Shown one piece after another: positions 10,600 through 18,463 of a DNA stretch of 64,000 nt. Position numbers and translations under genes: made by a program. The stretch is from Nitrobacteraceae bacterium AZCC 2146. Its GTDB lineage: Bacteria; Pseudomonadota; Alphaproteobacteria; Rhizobiales; Xanthobacteraceae. Positions within the stretch are counted from its first letter, which is position 1, and each line of letters starts with the position of its first letter. The stretch covers positions 1,736,001 to 1,800,000 of the forward strand of contig JBAGRP010000001.1 in assembly GCA_036924855.1 (NCBI GenBank). Direction: 5' to 3'. The notes below the pieces were generated by a model. That model did no database searches. It was given only the letters and a program-made list of their open reading frames with translations, and was not told the DNA's origin.

Positions 10600-10854
10600 A
10601 TGACCAAGATGGGCCTGTCGGAAACTCTGCTGTGGCTCGCGCGCGCGGAACAGGCCCGTCGGATTGCCAGCATGCTGTCGCCACAGGATGCCGCGCTGGT
10701 GGAAGCCTATGCCAGGGAATGCGAAGACCACGCCCGCGCTGCCTCCATCGAGGGTGTTAAAGTCAGGCCCCGCCGGTTGATCGAGACCCCACCTATGGCC
10801 GATCAATCGCTTGCATCGCCGGCCAGAAGTCGTCGGCCGAAGCAAGCCGCCTAG
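10600..10854 (+). CDS. Small hypothetical protein (84 aa)
   Basis: An 84-residue frame with a helical Ala/Arg/Glu-rich N-terminal half (L-L-W-L-A-R-A-E-Q-A-R-R-I) and a basic, Pro-rich tail. Codon use is that of a coding region, and similar short helical proteins occur widely in Bradyrhizobiaceae, but I do not recognise a function. The ribosome site is weak. Its 3' end overlaps the longest form of the next frame. Confidence 0.5.
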   Translation: MTKMGLSETLLWLARAEQARRIASMLSPQDAALVEAYARECEDHARAASIEGVKVRPRRLIETPPMADQSLASPARSRRPKQAA

Positions 10855-10876
10855 GCTTGCAAGCGCGGCACTGGCC

Positions 10877-11113
10877 ATGGCGATCGACTATCCCTGGTGT
10901 GCCCAAGGCGGCGGCATCGGCGGAAGTCCCCAATGCAGCTTCCAGCAATGCCAGGCCGCAATCAGCGGACTGGGAGGCACATGCGTGCAGAATCCCGCGG
11001 CTTCCTACAGCCAGAACACGGCGCCACAGCCTTCCCCGGAAGGGCCTTCACGGCCGCGGCGCAAGGGCAAGGTGTATCACAGCCAAGGAAAGCATGGCTG
11101 GTATTATGAGTAA
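10877..11113 (+). CDS. DUF3551-like small Cys-rich protein, apparently without its signal peptide
   Basis: The frame begins M-A-I-D-Y-P-W-C-A-Q-G-G-G and continues C-S-F-Q-Q-C-Q-A, then C-V-Q-N-P. These are the four conserved cysteines of DUF3551, a family of small secreted proteins abundant in Bradyrhizobium. Members normally start with a cleavable signal peptide just before the Y-P-W-C segment. Here the upstream in-frame extension (to 10811) overlaps the previous gene and reads R-P-E-V-V-G-R, not a signal sequence. Either the secretion signal has been lost or a frameshift separates it. The tail is unusually basic and ends in H-G-W-Y-Y-E. Confidence 0.55.
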   Translation: MAIDYPWCAQGGGIGGSPQCSFQQCQAAISGLGGTCVQNPAASYSQNTAPQPSPEGPSRPRRKGKVYHSQGKHGWYYE

Positions 11114-11166
11114 GCATAATACCACACCAGACTAGCGCGACTTACTCGTCGCAGCGCCAGTGCCCA

Positions 11167-12486
11167 TCAATAGGCCAGCGTTTGCGGCCGGCCGACCCCG
11201 CTATACAGGAAGCCATTCCGCGTCACCTCGTCGGGCGAGTAGATATTCCGGAGATCAACGATCACGGGGCACGCCATGATCGAAGCCATCTCCTTGAGGT
11301 CGAGCGCGCGAAACTGCTCCCACTCCGTCACGATGACGATCGCATGGGATCCACGCGCGCAATCATAGGCGTCTTCGCAAAAGGTGACGTTCTCGAAGAC
11401 CTTCTTTGCCTGCTCCATGCCGACGGGATCGAACACCCGCACCTCTGCGCCCATGTCCTGCAGCGCCGTAATCAGCGGGATCGACGGCGCATCGCGCATA
11501 TCATCGGTGTCGGGCTTGAACGTGACCCCCAGAACGGCGATGGATTTGCCACGCAGATTGCCGCCGAATGCATGCGCCACCTTACGCGCCATCGCACGCT
11601 TGCGCTGGTCATTCACCGCGACCACCGCTTCGACAATTCGCATCGGCGATTCGTTGTCCTGTCCGGTCTTGATCAGCGCCAGCGTATCCTTCGGAAAGCA
11701 CGACCCGCCAAAACCTGGTCCGGCGTGCAGGAATTTGAGACCGATGCGGTTATCGAGACCGATGCCGCGGGCCACTTCCTGCACGTTAGCTCCCACCTTC
11801 TCGGCAAGATCGGCCATTTCATTGATGAAGGCGACCTTGGTGGCGAGGAAAGAGTTGGCCGCATATTTCGTCAGTTCGGCCGTTCGGCGATCGGTATAGA
11901 GAATCGGCGATATATTGAGATGCAGCGGCCGATAGACTTCGGCCATGACCTCCCTGGCGCGCTTGTCGGTCGTGCCGATCACGATGCGGTCGGGATGTTT
12001 GAAGTCGCGGATTGCCGCGCCCTCGCGCAGGAATTCGGGGTTCGAAACCACGGCGAATTCCGCGTCGGGGTTCTGTTCGTGAATGATGCGCTCCACTTCG
12101 TCGCCGGTCCCCACAGGAACCGTCGACTTGTTCACGATCACAACGAACTTCGAAAGAGAGCCGGCAATTTCGCGGGCCGCCGCGTAAACGTAAGAGAGAT
12201 CGGCGTGTCCGTCGCCGCGGCGCGACGGCGTTCCCACGGCGATGAATACCACTTCGGCGTTGCCGACGGCCGATTTCATGTCGTTCACGAAGGCCAGCCG
12301 GCCCTGCTTCATGTTGCTGGCCACGAGTTCGGCCAGACCCGGCTCGTGGATTGGAATTTCTCCGTTGTTCAGCGCGGCGATCTTCTCCCGATCGCTGTCG
12401 ACACAGATCACATGATGCCCGAAATCGGAAAAGCACGCCCCCGATACCAGCCCGACATAGCCGGCACCAATCATCGCAATTCGCAT
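11167..12486 (-). CDS. ugd: UDP-glucose 6-dehydrogenase
   Basis: A 439-residue enzyme that oxidises UDP-glucose to UDP-glucuronate with two NAD, supplying the acidic sugar for surface polysaccharides. The N-terminal Rossmann motif is G-A-G-Y-V-G at 7-12, the catalytic Cys is C263 in G-G-S-C-F-P-K-D, and the third domain has F-K-P-D-T-D-D-M-R. Length is normal. It is the left-hand gene of the exopolysaccharide locus and runs in the same direction as the FkbM and sugar transferase genes. Its presence predicts a uronic-acid-containing polymer. Confidence 0.96.
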   Translation of the reverse strand: MRIAMIGAGYVGLVSGACFSDFGHHVICVDSDREKIAALNNGEIPIHEPGLAELVASNMKQGRLAFVNDMKSAVGNAEVVFIAVGTPSRRGDGHADLSYVYAAAREIAGSLSKFVVIVNKSTVPVGTGDEVERIIHEQNPDAEFAVVSNPEFLREGAAIRDFKHPDRIVIGTTDKRAREVMAEVYRPLHLNISPILYTDRRTAELTKYAANSFLATKVAFINEMADLAEKVGANVQEVARGIGLDNRIGLKFLHAGPGFGGSCFPKDTLALIKTGQDNESPMRIVEAVVAVNDQRKRAMARKVAHAFGGNLRGKSIAVLGVTFKPDTDDMRDAPSIPLITALQDMGAEVRVFDPVGMEQAKKVFENVTFCEDAYDCARGSHAIVIVTEWEQFRALDLKEMASIMACPVIVDLRNIYSPDEVTRNGFLYSGVGRPQTLAY

Positions 12487-12552
12487 TGATTATCCTGTTC
12501 GATTGAGGTCCGCCGGATTGGCGAATGGAAAGTCCGCGGCAGTGACGGCGAA

Positions 12553-13344
12553 TTAACTTCCGAGGATCGAATCGCCATCCAGATGCTGCGGGAAAAAAAA
12601 GAAATTGTTGACGTAGGATTGTCCAGGCTTGCGGCCACCGTTCGGCAGCAGCGCATCGGTGTCCTGCAGCTCTTCGGCGCGAAACTGATCGACCGGAACC
12701 ACGTCGTCGTTTTTCAGGAAAAATCCGCGATAGGATTTATCCTGAAAGAACTCGAACACCGATCGGGTCGCCTCCGCCCGGTGACGATCCTCCGCTTCGA
12801 CCAGGAACACCGGCTGACAGCGATCGACGAGTTCGACCGCTCCATTCAGGACGTTCAGTTCGTGCCCCTCGACGTCCACCTTCACGAAGGCGACGTCCTG
12901 ATGAACCACCGCATCCAGACGCGCGATCGACACATGGGTGGAAATCACACGCTTCGCCGGCGACTCCACTTGAGGTTCAAGCGATGCGAGCCCGTGAACG
13001 AGCCCGTCCTCGCCCTGCGGAATAAACAGTTCGGCGTCGCCGTCATGATCCGACAGAGCGATCTCGTGAATGCTGACATTCGATGCCGACGTGCGACGCA
13101 GAAGATTTGCCATCTGCCGGGATGGTTCGAACGCATAGACCTCCTTCGAAAGCCGGGCCAGTTGCCTTGTATAGAGGCCGCAATTTGCTCCGACGTCCAC
13201 GGTCACGGCGCCCCGTGGCACGATCTTGTCGAGATACAACAACTCCCGCTCCGCCGATTTCGGGCGATTCATGAAGTGCCAACGGAGCCACATCGACGGG
13301 AATGTGTCTTTCAGCACTTCTTTGGTCCGCTTGGTGGCGTTCAT
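12553..13344 (-). CDS. FkbM family methyltransferase
   Basis: A 263-residue SAM-dependent methyltransferase of the FkbM group (PF05050). V-D-V-G-A-N-C-G-L-Y is the SAM-binding motif I, followed by V-Y-A-F-E-P and, further on, V-K-V-D-V-E-G-H-E. Family members O-methylate sugars in surface glycans, which suits its place between ugd and the initiating sugar transferase. The ATG at 13344 was preferred over a GTG at 13353 because AAAGGTG lies six bases upstream. It would add a methyl ether to one residue of the repeat unit (inference). Confidence 0.9.
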   Translation of the reverse strand: MNATKRTKEVLKDTFPSMWLRWHFMNRPKSAERELLYLDKIVPRGAVTVDVGANCGLYTRQLARLSKEVYAFEPSRQMANLLRRTSASNVSIHEIALSDHDGDAELFIPQGEDGLVHGLASLEPQVESPAKRVISTHVSIARLDAVVHQDVAFVKVDVEGHELNVLNGAVELVDRCQPVFLVEAEDRHRAEATRSVFEFFQDKSYRGFFLKNDDVVPVDQFRAEELQDTDALLPNGGRKPGQSYVNNFFFFPQHLDGDSILGS

Positions 13345-13416
13345 CGCAGGCACCTTTCATTCGTGGCGGCATTCAGAGATTTAAAGATCGCTCGCACGGC
13401 GCTTCCGATGTGATGA

Positions 13417-13450
13417 CAAGATTTGCCGGAAACCAAGATTTGCCGGAAAC
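13417..13450. repeat. Exact 17-nt tandem duplication
   Basis: CAAGATTTGCCGGAAAC occurs twice without a gap, at 13417-13433 and 13434-13450, in the 227-base gap upstream of the FkbM methyltransferase gene. It may be a slippage duplication in a regulatory region or a doubled binding site. Confidence 0.85.
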
Positions 13451-13571
13451 GCAGGTTCAGGCAGGTTGACGGATATCCCGCACGCGAACGCTGTCGTCCT
13501 CACCAGGACAAGGACCGGACGCGATCTCCTGTCGCCACCTCCGCGTTTAAACGGCAGCCCCTCGTTGCGGC

Positions 13572-14324
13572 TCAAAAACCGCTACCGGACAGAAATTCGC
13601 TGCGGACGGTGCGTACAAGGATCGTGATGTCCATGCGTATCGACCATTTCTCGATGTAGTCGAGATCGTAGTCGATCCGCGAGATGGCCCTTCTCGGCTC
13701 GACAGTGCTACCCCTGCAGCCGCTCACCTGGGCGAGGCCCGTGATCCCCGGCCGCGCGCTGTGCCGCTGGAAATAGTAAGGCACGAGGTCCTCGTAGGGC
13801 ACGTTGGCCGCGAGCATGCCGGGAACATGCGGCCTGGGCCCGACCAAGGACATATCGCCTTTGAGGACGTTGAAGAGCTGCGGGATCTCATCGAGGCTGG
13901 TTTTGCGCAAGAACTTTCCGACCCGCGTGACCCTCGAATCGCCTTCGACCGTCTGCTTCACCCCGGCAACGTCGCCGGCATCGGTGCGCATCGAACGGAA
14001 CTTGTAGATCTTGAAGAACCGGTTGCGATACCCGTATCGATACTGATGAAACAGGATAGGTCCCGGCGATGTGGCCTTGATGGCGATCGCCACTGCGATC
14101 AGCAGCGGCGCGAAAAACAGCAGAACCGCACTTGCCACCGCAATATCGAAAAGCCTCTTTCCGATGGAGGCCGAAGGTTCGCGTCGCACAGAACGCCTAG
14201 GCTGTCTGCTCCGATAAGCACTGTTGCCCGCAAATTCGACAGGCCGAACGGATATAAACCGGCGTTCTTTCCAGAGCCGCGTAACATTGCTCTGATCAAC
14301 ATCAAGTGAAACTGTGCGGGCCAT
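13572..14324 (-). CDS. Undecaprenyl-phosphate sugar-1-phosphate transferase (initiating enzyme)
   Basis: A 250-residue bacterial sugar transferase (PF02397; ExoY/PssA/WbaP C-terminal type). It has one hydrophobic segment after R-L-F-D-I-A, then K-F-R-S-M-R-T-D, the D-E-I-P-Q motif, L-V-G-P-R-P and [12 protein letters not shown]. It would start the repeat unit by moving a sugar phosphate onto undecaprenyl phosphate in the inner membrane. It lacks the multi-membrane N-terminal half of WbaP/WcaJ, as do rhizobial ExoY and PssA. The start at 14324 has AGAGAG upstream. A longer frame of 44 more codons exists but shows no homology. Confidence 0.93.
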   Translation of the reverse strand: MARTVSLDVDQSNVTRLWKERRFISVRPVEFAGNSAYRSRQPRRSVRREPSASIGKRLFDIAVASAVLLFFAPLLIAVAIAIKATSPGPILFHQYRYGYRNRFFKIYKFRSMRTDAGDVAGVKQTVEGDSRVTRVGKFLRKTSLDEIPQLFNVLKGDMSLVGPRPHVPGMLAANVPYEDLVPYYFQRHSARPGITGLAQVSGCRGSTVEPRRAISRIDYDLDYIEKWSIRMDITILVRTVRSEFLSGSGF

Positions 14325-14643
14325 TGCTCTTGCTCTCTGCTGGAACCTCGGAACGACACGAACTGGAGCAGTATGTTTGCGCGTAAGGCGTTGCCCCAAC
14401 CACCGGCAAAGCATTCGCAGTTGCGAAGCTTTGCGTGACCCGAGACACCCAGCCATCCTGCTTGGCGACAGGTTTTCTCAAATGTTGGTACAAAATGGGG
14501 CCGCAAAACGGTAATGTCGGGTAACGCATTGCAGCGAGGATCGCTAAAATTTGTGCGACGCGGAAAAACATACGTTGCGGGAGGCGCTTAGGTAGTGCTG
14601 CAAAAAAATTGAGCTGCACTCAGCCCGCGGCTGCCATGCAAAA

Positions 14644-14754
14644 TCAATCAGCCGCTCGGAACTCAAGATTCAAATCGCGCTCCAATCTAAACAGGTGCAT
14701 GATCTCGTCGGCGTTGTTAGCGCCAAGTTTTGCCGTTGATTCGCACAGTTCCGT
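14644..14754 (-). pseudogene. Possible remnant of a LuxR/FixJ-type DNA-binding domain
   Basis: A 36-codon open stretch without a start codon reads, in its middle, T-A-K-L-G-A-N-N-A-D-E-I-M-H-L. This resembles the last helix and following segment of LuxR/FixJ HTH domains (R-K-L-G-A-x-N-x-A-E-L-x-x-L). An upstream stop codon falls in the tandem repeat at 14754. If real, it is the broken 3' end of a response regulator gene lying in the non-coding heart of the polysaccharide locus. The match is short and could be chance. Confidence 0.3.
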
Positions 14755-14801
14755 TCATCGATCGCTAAGAGAAAATATTCATCGATCCCTAAGAGATAAT
14801 T
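14754..14801. repeat. Two 24-nt tandem repeats upstream of export genes
   Basis: TTCATCGATCGCTAAGAGAA begins the first unit (14754-14777), and TTCATCGATCCCTAAGAGAT the second (14778-14801). They differ at few positions and contain ATCGAT. They lie in the 900-base region separating the left-running sugar transferase from the right-running genes, where the promoters of both are expected. Doubled regulator sites are a reasonable reading. Confidence 0.75.
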
Positions 14802-14852
14802 CGTACTCTGTTACCGAAAACATTTTCGCTTCAACGTTTTACGAGTTACGCC

Positions 14853-15071
14853 ATGACCGCCAAACTGCAGAACGCCAGGGTGGAGGCAGTGGGCGCGTCG
14901 TCTATTTCGCGCCCCAGTCCTGTGCAACTATCAACGCGCGTCGAACCTGCAGGAGATCCTGCAATGGAACAGTCGCTCCTGTCCGGCCGAAAGCTCAGAA
15001 ATCGCATCATTCTGGCGAACGCCATGGCCTGGATTGCCATCATTGTTGGTATACGAGTGATCTTTTTCTGA
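14853..15071 (+). CDS. Possible small membrane protein (72 aa)
   Basis: The frame has a polar N-terminal 50 residues and one C-terminal hydrophobic segment (I-I-L-A-N-A-M-A-W-I-A-I-I-V-G) ending I-R-V-I-F-F. A single tail anchor would place the polar part in the cytoplasm. Its ribosome site is weak and I recognise no family. An opposite-strand frame covers the same bases. It is kept because of the well-formed membrane segment and its place in the polysaccharide locus. Confidence 0.4.
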   Translation: MTAKLQNARVEAVGASSISRPSPVQLSTRVEPAGDPAMEQSLLSGRKLRNRIILANAMAWIAIIVGIRVIFF

Positions 15072-15169
15072 AAGAGGTCGCGGCGACGGCCCAGGCCATC
15101 TCGCTTCGAGATCGCGCAATACATAACACGACACATAAACATAAAGAGACAACATACATATAGAGATAC

Positions 15170-15197
15170 ATATAGAGCGCCCGATATAGAGCGCCCG
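15170..15197. repeat. Exact 14-nt tandem repeat
   Basis: ATATAGAGCGCCCG is present twice head to tail (15170-15183, 15184-15197), preceded by an imperfect ACATATAGAG repeat of 12-base period (about 15154-15177). It ends 54 bases upstream of the phosphatase start codon. The AT-rich stretch before it (15118-15170) is unlike the surrounding DNA and may contain the promoter. Confidence 0.8.
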
Positions 15198-15251
15198 CCG
15201 GAACGACGATCAATTTGACCGCGCTGGTTCCAGGATCGTACGTTGCGCGCA

Positions 15252-15983
15252 ATGCGGCAATCCCTTCCCTCCTATCTGCAGTTGAAAAAGGCGTCGTTGC
15301 CGCCGGACACGCGCGTCTACTGCATCGGCGATATTCACGGCCGAGCCGATCTGTTGCAAGAAACGTGCGAACGCATCGACGACGACCTGCGGCGCCGGCC
15401 GATCAGGCATGCAATCGAAGTCTACATTGGCGACTACATCGACCGGGGTCCGGATTCGAAAGGCGTTATTGACCTGCTGACGGTTCGGCTGGTCCGAAAC
15501 CAGGCGGTCTGCCTGCGCGGCAACCATGAAGCCTTAATGGAATACTTCCTTGAGGATCCCGAATGGCTTCAACCATGGCTTAAGCTGGGCGGATTGCAGA
15601 CCCTTGTATCCTACGGAGTTCCCACTTCGGTGAGCGCGAAGGCGCCCGATCAGCGGCGATCGCTTGTTGCTGCGTTACCTCGCACTCATGTGCTTTTCCT
15701 GCGCTGCCTCCGTAACAGTTTCCGTTGCGGAGATTTCCTCTTCGTGCATGCCGGGATCCGGCCGAATGTACCGCTGTGGTCGCAAGACCCCGTCGATTTA
15801 TTATGGATACGTGACGAATTTCTGAATTCGAATGACGATCACGGCTTCTTTGTTGTGCATGGGCATACGCCGGTTCCACATCCGGACATCCGCGATAACC
15901 GGATCAACATCGATACCGGTGCATGGCGAACAGGCACTCTCACTTGCATCGCCATTGAAGGCACAAAGATTCTGGTTTTATGA
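15252..15983 (+). CDS. PPP-family serine/threonine phosphatase (metallophosphoesterase)
   Basis: A 243-residue calcineurin-like phosphoesterase with the full PPP signature: G-D-I-H-G at 26-30, G-D-Y-I-D-R-G at 60-66 and G-N-H-E at 90-93, then later H-A-G-I-R and H-G-H-T-P metal ligands. Bacterial relatives (PrpA/PrpB, lambda phosphatase) remove phosphate from Ser/Thr and sometimes Tyr or His. It is cytoplasmic, with no signal peptide. The location is notable: it directly precedes the export and tyrosine-kinase genes, and no low-molecular-weight Tyr phosphatase (Wzb) is present. The ATG at 15252 was preferred to a TTG three codons earlier. Confidence 0.9.
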   Translation: MRQSLPSYLQLKKASLPPDTRVYCIGDIHGRADLLQETCERIDDDLRRRPIRHAIEVYIGDYIDRGPDSKGVIDLLTVRLVRNQAVCLRGNHEALMEYFLEDPEWLQPWLKLGGLQTLVSYGVPTSVSAKAPDQRRSLVAALPRTHVLFLRCLRNSFRCGDFLFVHAGIRPNVPLWSQDPVDLLWIRDEFLNSNDDHGFFVVHGHTPVPHPDIRDNRINIDTGAWRTGTLTCIAIEGTKILVL

Positions 15984-16111
15984 GAAGCAGTTAAGTCGAC
16001 TTCCTGCACTCTCAATCCGACCGCCACATTTTTTTGCCGCTTTTGCCCGAGTATGATCGATGGTCGTCATCTGATCGATGCAGATGACCTTTTTTCATGT
16101 GGGGCTCCATC

Positions 16112-16714
16112 ATGCTGAACCGAATGAACAGCCTTGCTGGCTTATCATTTCTTTTTATGCTCGCCGTTGTCGCCGCGATCGGCAGCTCTTCAACAACAGC
16201 ATCGGCACAGGCACAGCGCCCTCCCTCGGCAGCGTCCAGTACCGCAGCGTCTTCCGGCACCTATGTGCTTGGGCCGACGGACAGAGTTCGTGTGAAGGTC
16301 TACGGCGAAGCCGACATCACCGGTGAGTATGAAGTCGATAGCAACGGCATTGTATCGGTTCCACTCGCCGGACATGTCAAAGCCGCCGGGCTGACGACAC
16401 GAGAGCTCGAGCGGGGAATTACATTAGCGTTGTCAAAGGGAATCGTACGCGATCCCCGTGTTAGCGTCGAGGTCGCCCTATATCGTCCTTACTATATTCT
16501 CGGCGAAGTCAAGAAGAGCGGAGAATATCCTTATCGCATTGGGCTGACGGTGATGGATGCGGTCGCAAGCGCGGGCGGATTCACTTATCGCGCCAATGAA
16601 AGCAAAGTCTATCTGCGCCGATCGGGATCCACCGTCGAAGAGATCTATCCGCTCGATGCGCCAATTCTTATTTTTCCCGGCGACAATGTTCGGGTTCCCG
16701 AGCGCTACTTCTAG
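16112..16714 (+). CDS. Polysaccharide export protein (Wza/ExoF-type)
   Basis: A 200-residue periplasmic/outer-membrane exporter. It has a signal peptide (hydrophobic 7-25, cleavage near A-S-A-Q-A), a Poly_export domain at about 48-125 (Y-V-L-G-P-T-D-R-V-R-V-K-V-Y-G) and one SLBB repeat at about 127-190 (Y-Y-I-L-G-E-V-K-K-S-G-E-Y-P-Y). No lipobox Cys is seen, and it is much shorter than E. coli Wza (about 380), lacking the C-terminal outer-membrane helix. It therefore probably works with the beta-barrel protein encoded next. The start at 16112 has GGGG upstream; an ATG at 16097 is possible. Confidence 0.9.
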   Translation: MLNRMNSLAGLSFLFMLAVVAAIGSSSTTASAQAQRPPSAASSTAASSGTYVLGPTDRVRVKVYGEADITGEYEVDSNGIVSVPLAGHVKAAGLTTRELERGITLALSKGIVRDPRVSVEVALYRPYYILGEVKKSGEYPYRIGLTVMDAVASAGGFTYRANESKVYLRRSGSTVEEIYPLDAPILIFPGDNVRVPERYF

Positions 16715-16873
16715 CGCAGTCTCCAACCTTCCTTGCTCGGATGTTGATGTGCGGAAGAAGACGCGCGATGGTATGTCGCGCGTCCGCCATAGTCTCGTCT
16801 CTTTGCGATGCGTACTATTGTGCAGTGCAGTCAATTTCCTTTCGCGGCGCATTGAAGTAGCAAAGGAGTCTCG

Positions 16874-16887
16874 TGATCACGTGATCA
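16874..16887. promoter_or_regulatory. Perfect 14-nt palindrome upstream of the export operon
   Basis: TGATCAC/GTGATCA is a perfect palindrome lying 152 bases before the start codon of the beta-barrel protein, in a 324-base gap (16715-17038) that otherwise holds no gene. Its dyad form suits a dimeric regulator. The gap probably contains the promoter of the 17.0-27.0 kb operon. Confidence 0.45.
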
Positions 16888-17038
16888 AGAAAACGTCGTG
16901 CTTCCATGGCACGGTGACGAGTTAGTCATCACGGCCTGCTGCATTCGTCAGCGGTTACGATGATTTTTTGTGCGACAGTCCCAGTCTCGACCAGTGATCG
17001 ATAGCGAAATGATTGTGTCCCGCCGCAAGGGAAGAGTG

Positions 17039-18463
17039 ATGAAATGTGCGTTTTCAGTTGCACAGTCGGACGCGACTGCTGAACGTCAGAGCGCGTCTCG
17101 TTCGGCAGTCTGGCTCGGCTATTGCGGCTTCAAGGTCGCGCCGTGGCCAGCAACGGTGCTTCTGCTCGGTCTCGCGTCACCTGCGAATGCGCAAGCCATC
17201 CCAGTTACCGAGGAGGTTGCTTCGCCCTGGAATGCGCAACGGGTCTTCGAATCCGTACCGTTGCCGGACCTGACCGATCCGGATAGTCGCGAAGAGATAC
17301 CCATTGAAGACCTGCCGGTGAAGAAGCGGCAGCAGCCCGGATACGAGCCCGTCGGAATCCGCGCAGGCTCCTGGATGTTTAGCCCGGCGGTGATGGCGGG
17401 CGGCTTTTATGACAGCAACGTCTTCGCCTCCAGCACGGCAAAGCGTTCCGATTTCGCCGCGATCATCGAACCAACCCTGCGCGCACACACGCTTTGGGAA
17501 CGGCATGGCATCGATCTGAAGCTGGATACGCAGACGACCATCTACCAACAAAATTCCAGCCTCGACCAGACCAATGCCAGCCTCAAGGGCAACGCCTGGT
17601 TCGACATCAGCCGTGATCTGGCGGTTCTGACAAATTTTCAGATCGCCCACCTGAATGAGGGTGTCGGCTCGCTCACCTCGCCATCCAACGCCATTGCGCC
17701 GACGCCATACAACCTTCTGTCCGGCGACGTGAGCGTTCGCAAGCAATTCAACCGGGTGGCGGCATCGGTCGGAGTCAGCGTCGATTCCTACGATTACGGG
17801 AGCACCCGTGCACAGGACGGTACCGTCATCAATCAGGACAGCCGCGACGGCCAGATCTATACCGTTCACGGCCGGGTCGATTACGCGTTTTCGCCGGTCC
17901 TGGGCTGGTTCGGCGGGGTCGAAGGCAATCAACGGAATATCCGCGGTGTCCCCGGTCAAACGCTCGATTCCAACGGGTATCGCGCGCTGTCGGGAGTCAC
18001 CATCGGCTTGACGAACCTTGTCAGCGGCGAGATTGGCGCCGGCTACGTCCAGCAACGTTTCGACGACCCGACGATTGGCACCATCGACGGCCCGTCCTAT
18101 CGCGCCAAATTGACGTGGCGGCCCACCCGCTTGCTCGACGTCCATTTCAAAGCCGAACAACTTGTCACGGAAACATCCGTCACCAGCTCAGCCGGCGTCC
18201 TCGCCAATGCCCTGCAACTCGGTGCCGATTACGAACTTCGCCGCAACGTCATCGTGTCGGTCAGTGGCGGATACGAAACCGACCGCTTCTTCGGTGAGAT
18301 TCGCAAGGACAAGGTCACCACGACCAATGCCGGCATCAAGTATCTGATGAACCGGTACAGCGCCGTTTCGGTCTATCATCGATATACCGCCCGCAACAGC
18401 AGTACGCCCACCTTCAGCTACGACAAACATCAGGTAGGGATCAATGTTACAGCGCAATTCTGA
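17039..18463 (+). CDS. Outer-membrane beta-barrel protein (BBP2-type) of the polysaccharide locus
   Basis: A 474-residue exported protein. A signal peptide is visible (P-A-T-V-L-L-L-G-L-A-S-P-A-N-A-Q), then a linker, then from about residue 105 a long run of alternating beta strands starting F-S-P-A-V-M-A-G-G-F-Y-D-S-N-V-F. It ends in aromatic F, the usual beta-barrel signal. The outer-membrane beta-barrel family 2 often accompanies exopolysaccharide genes in rhizobia and xanthomonads. It may form the outer-membrane pore that the short exporter lacks. AAGGGAAG fixes the start at 17039. The 3' end overlaps the co-polymerase gene by 20 bases. Confidence 0.85.
   Translation: MKCAFSVAQSDATAERQSASRSAVWLGYCGFKVAPWPATVLLLGLASPANAQAIPVTEEVASPWNAQRVFESVPLPDLTDPDSREEIPIEDLPVKKRQQPGYEPVGIRAGSWMFSPAVMAGGFYDSNVFASSTAKRSDFAAIIEPTLRAHTLWERHGIDLKLDTQTTIYQQNSSLDQTNASLKGNAWFDISRDLAVLTNFQIAHLNEGVGSLTSPSNAIAPTPYNLLSGDVSVRKQFNRVAASVGVSVDSYDYGSTRAQDGTVINQDSRDGQIYTVHGRVDYAFSPVLGWFGGVEGNQRNIRGVPGQTLDSNGYRALSGVTIGLTNLVSGEIGAGYVQQRFDDPTIGTIDGPSYRAKLTWRPTRLLDVHFKAEQLVTETSVTSSAGVLANALQLGADYELRRNVIVSVSGGYETDRFFGEIRKDKVTTTNAGIKYLMNRYSAVSVYHRYTARNSSTPTFSYDKHQVGINVTAQF

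Noticed and set aside
13417..13450. CRISPR-like repeat
   Set aside because: The units are directly adjacent with no spacers and only two copies; no cas genes exist in the window.
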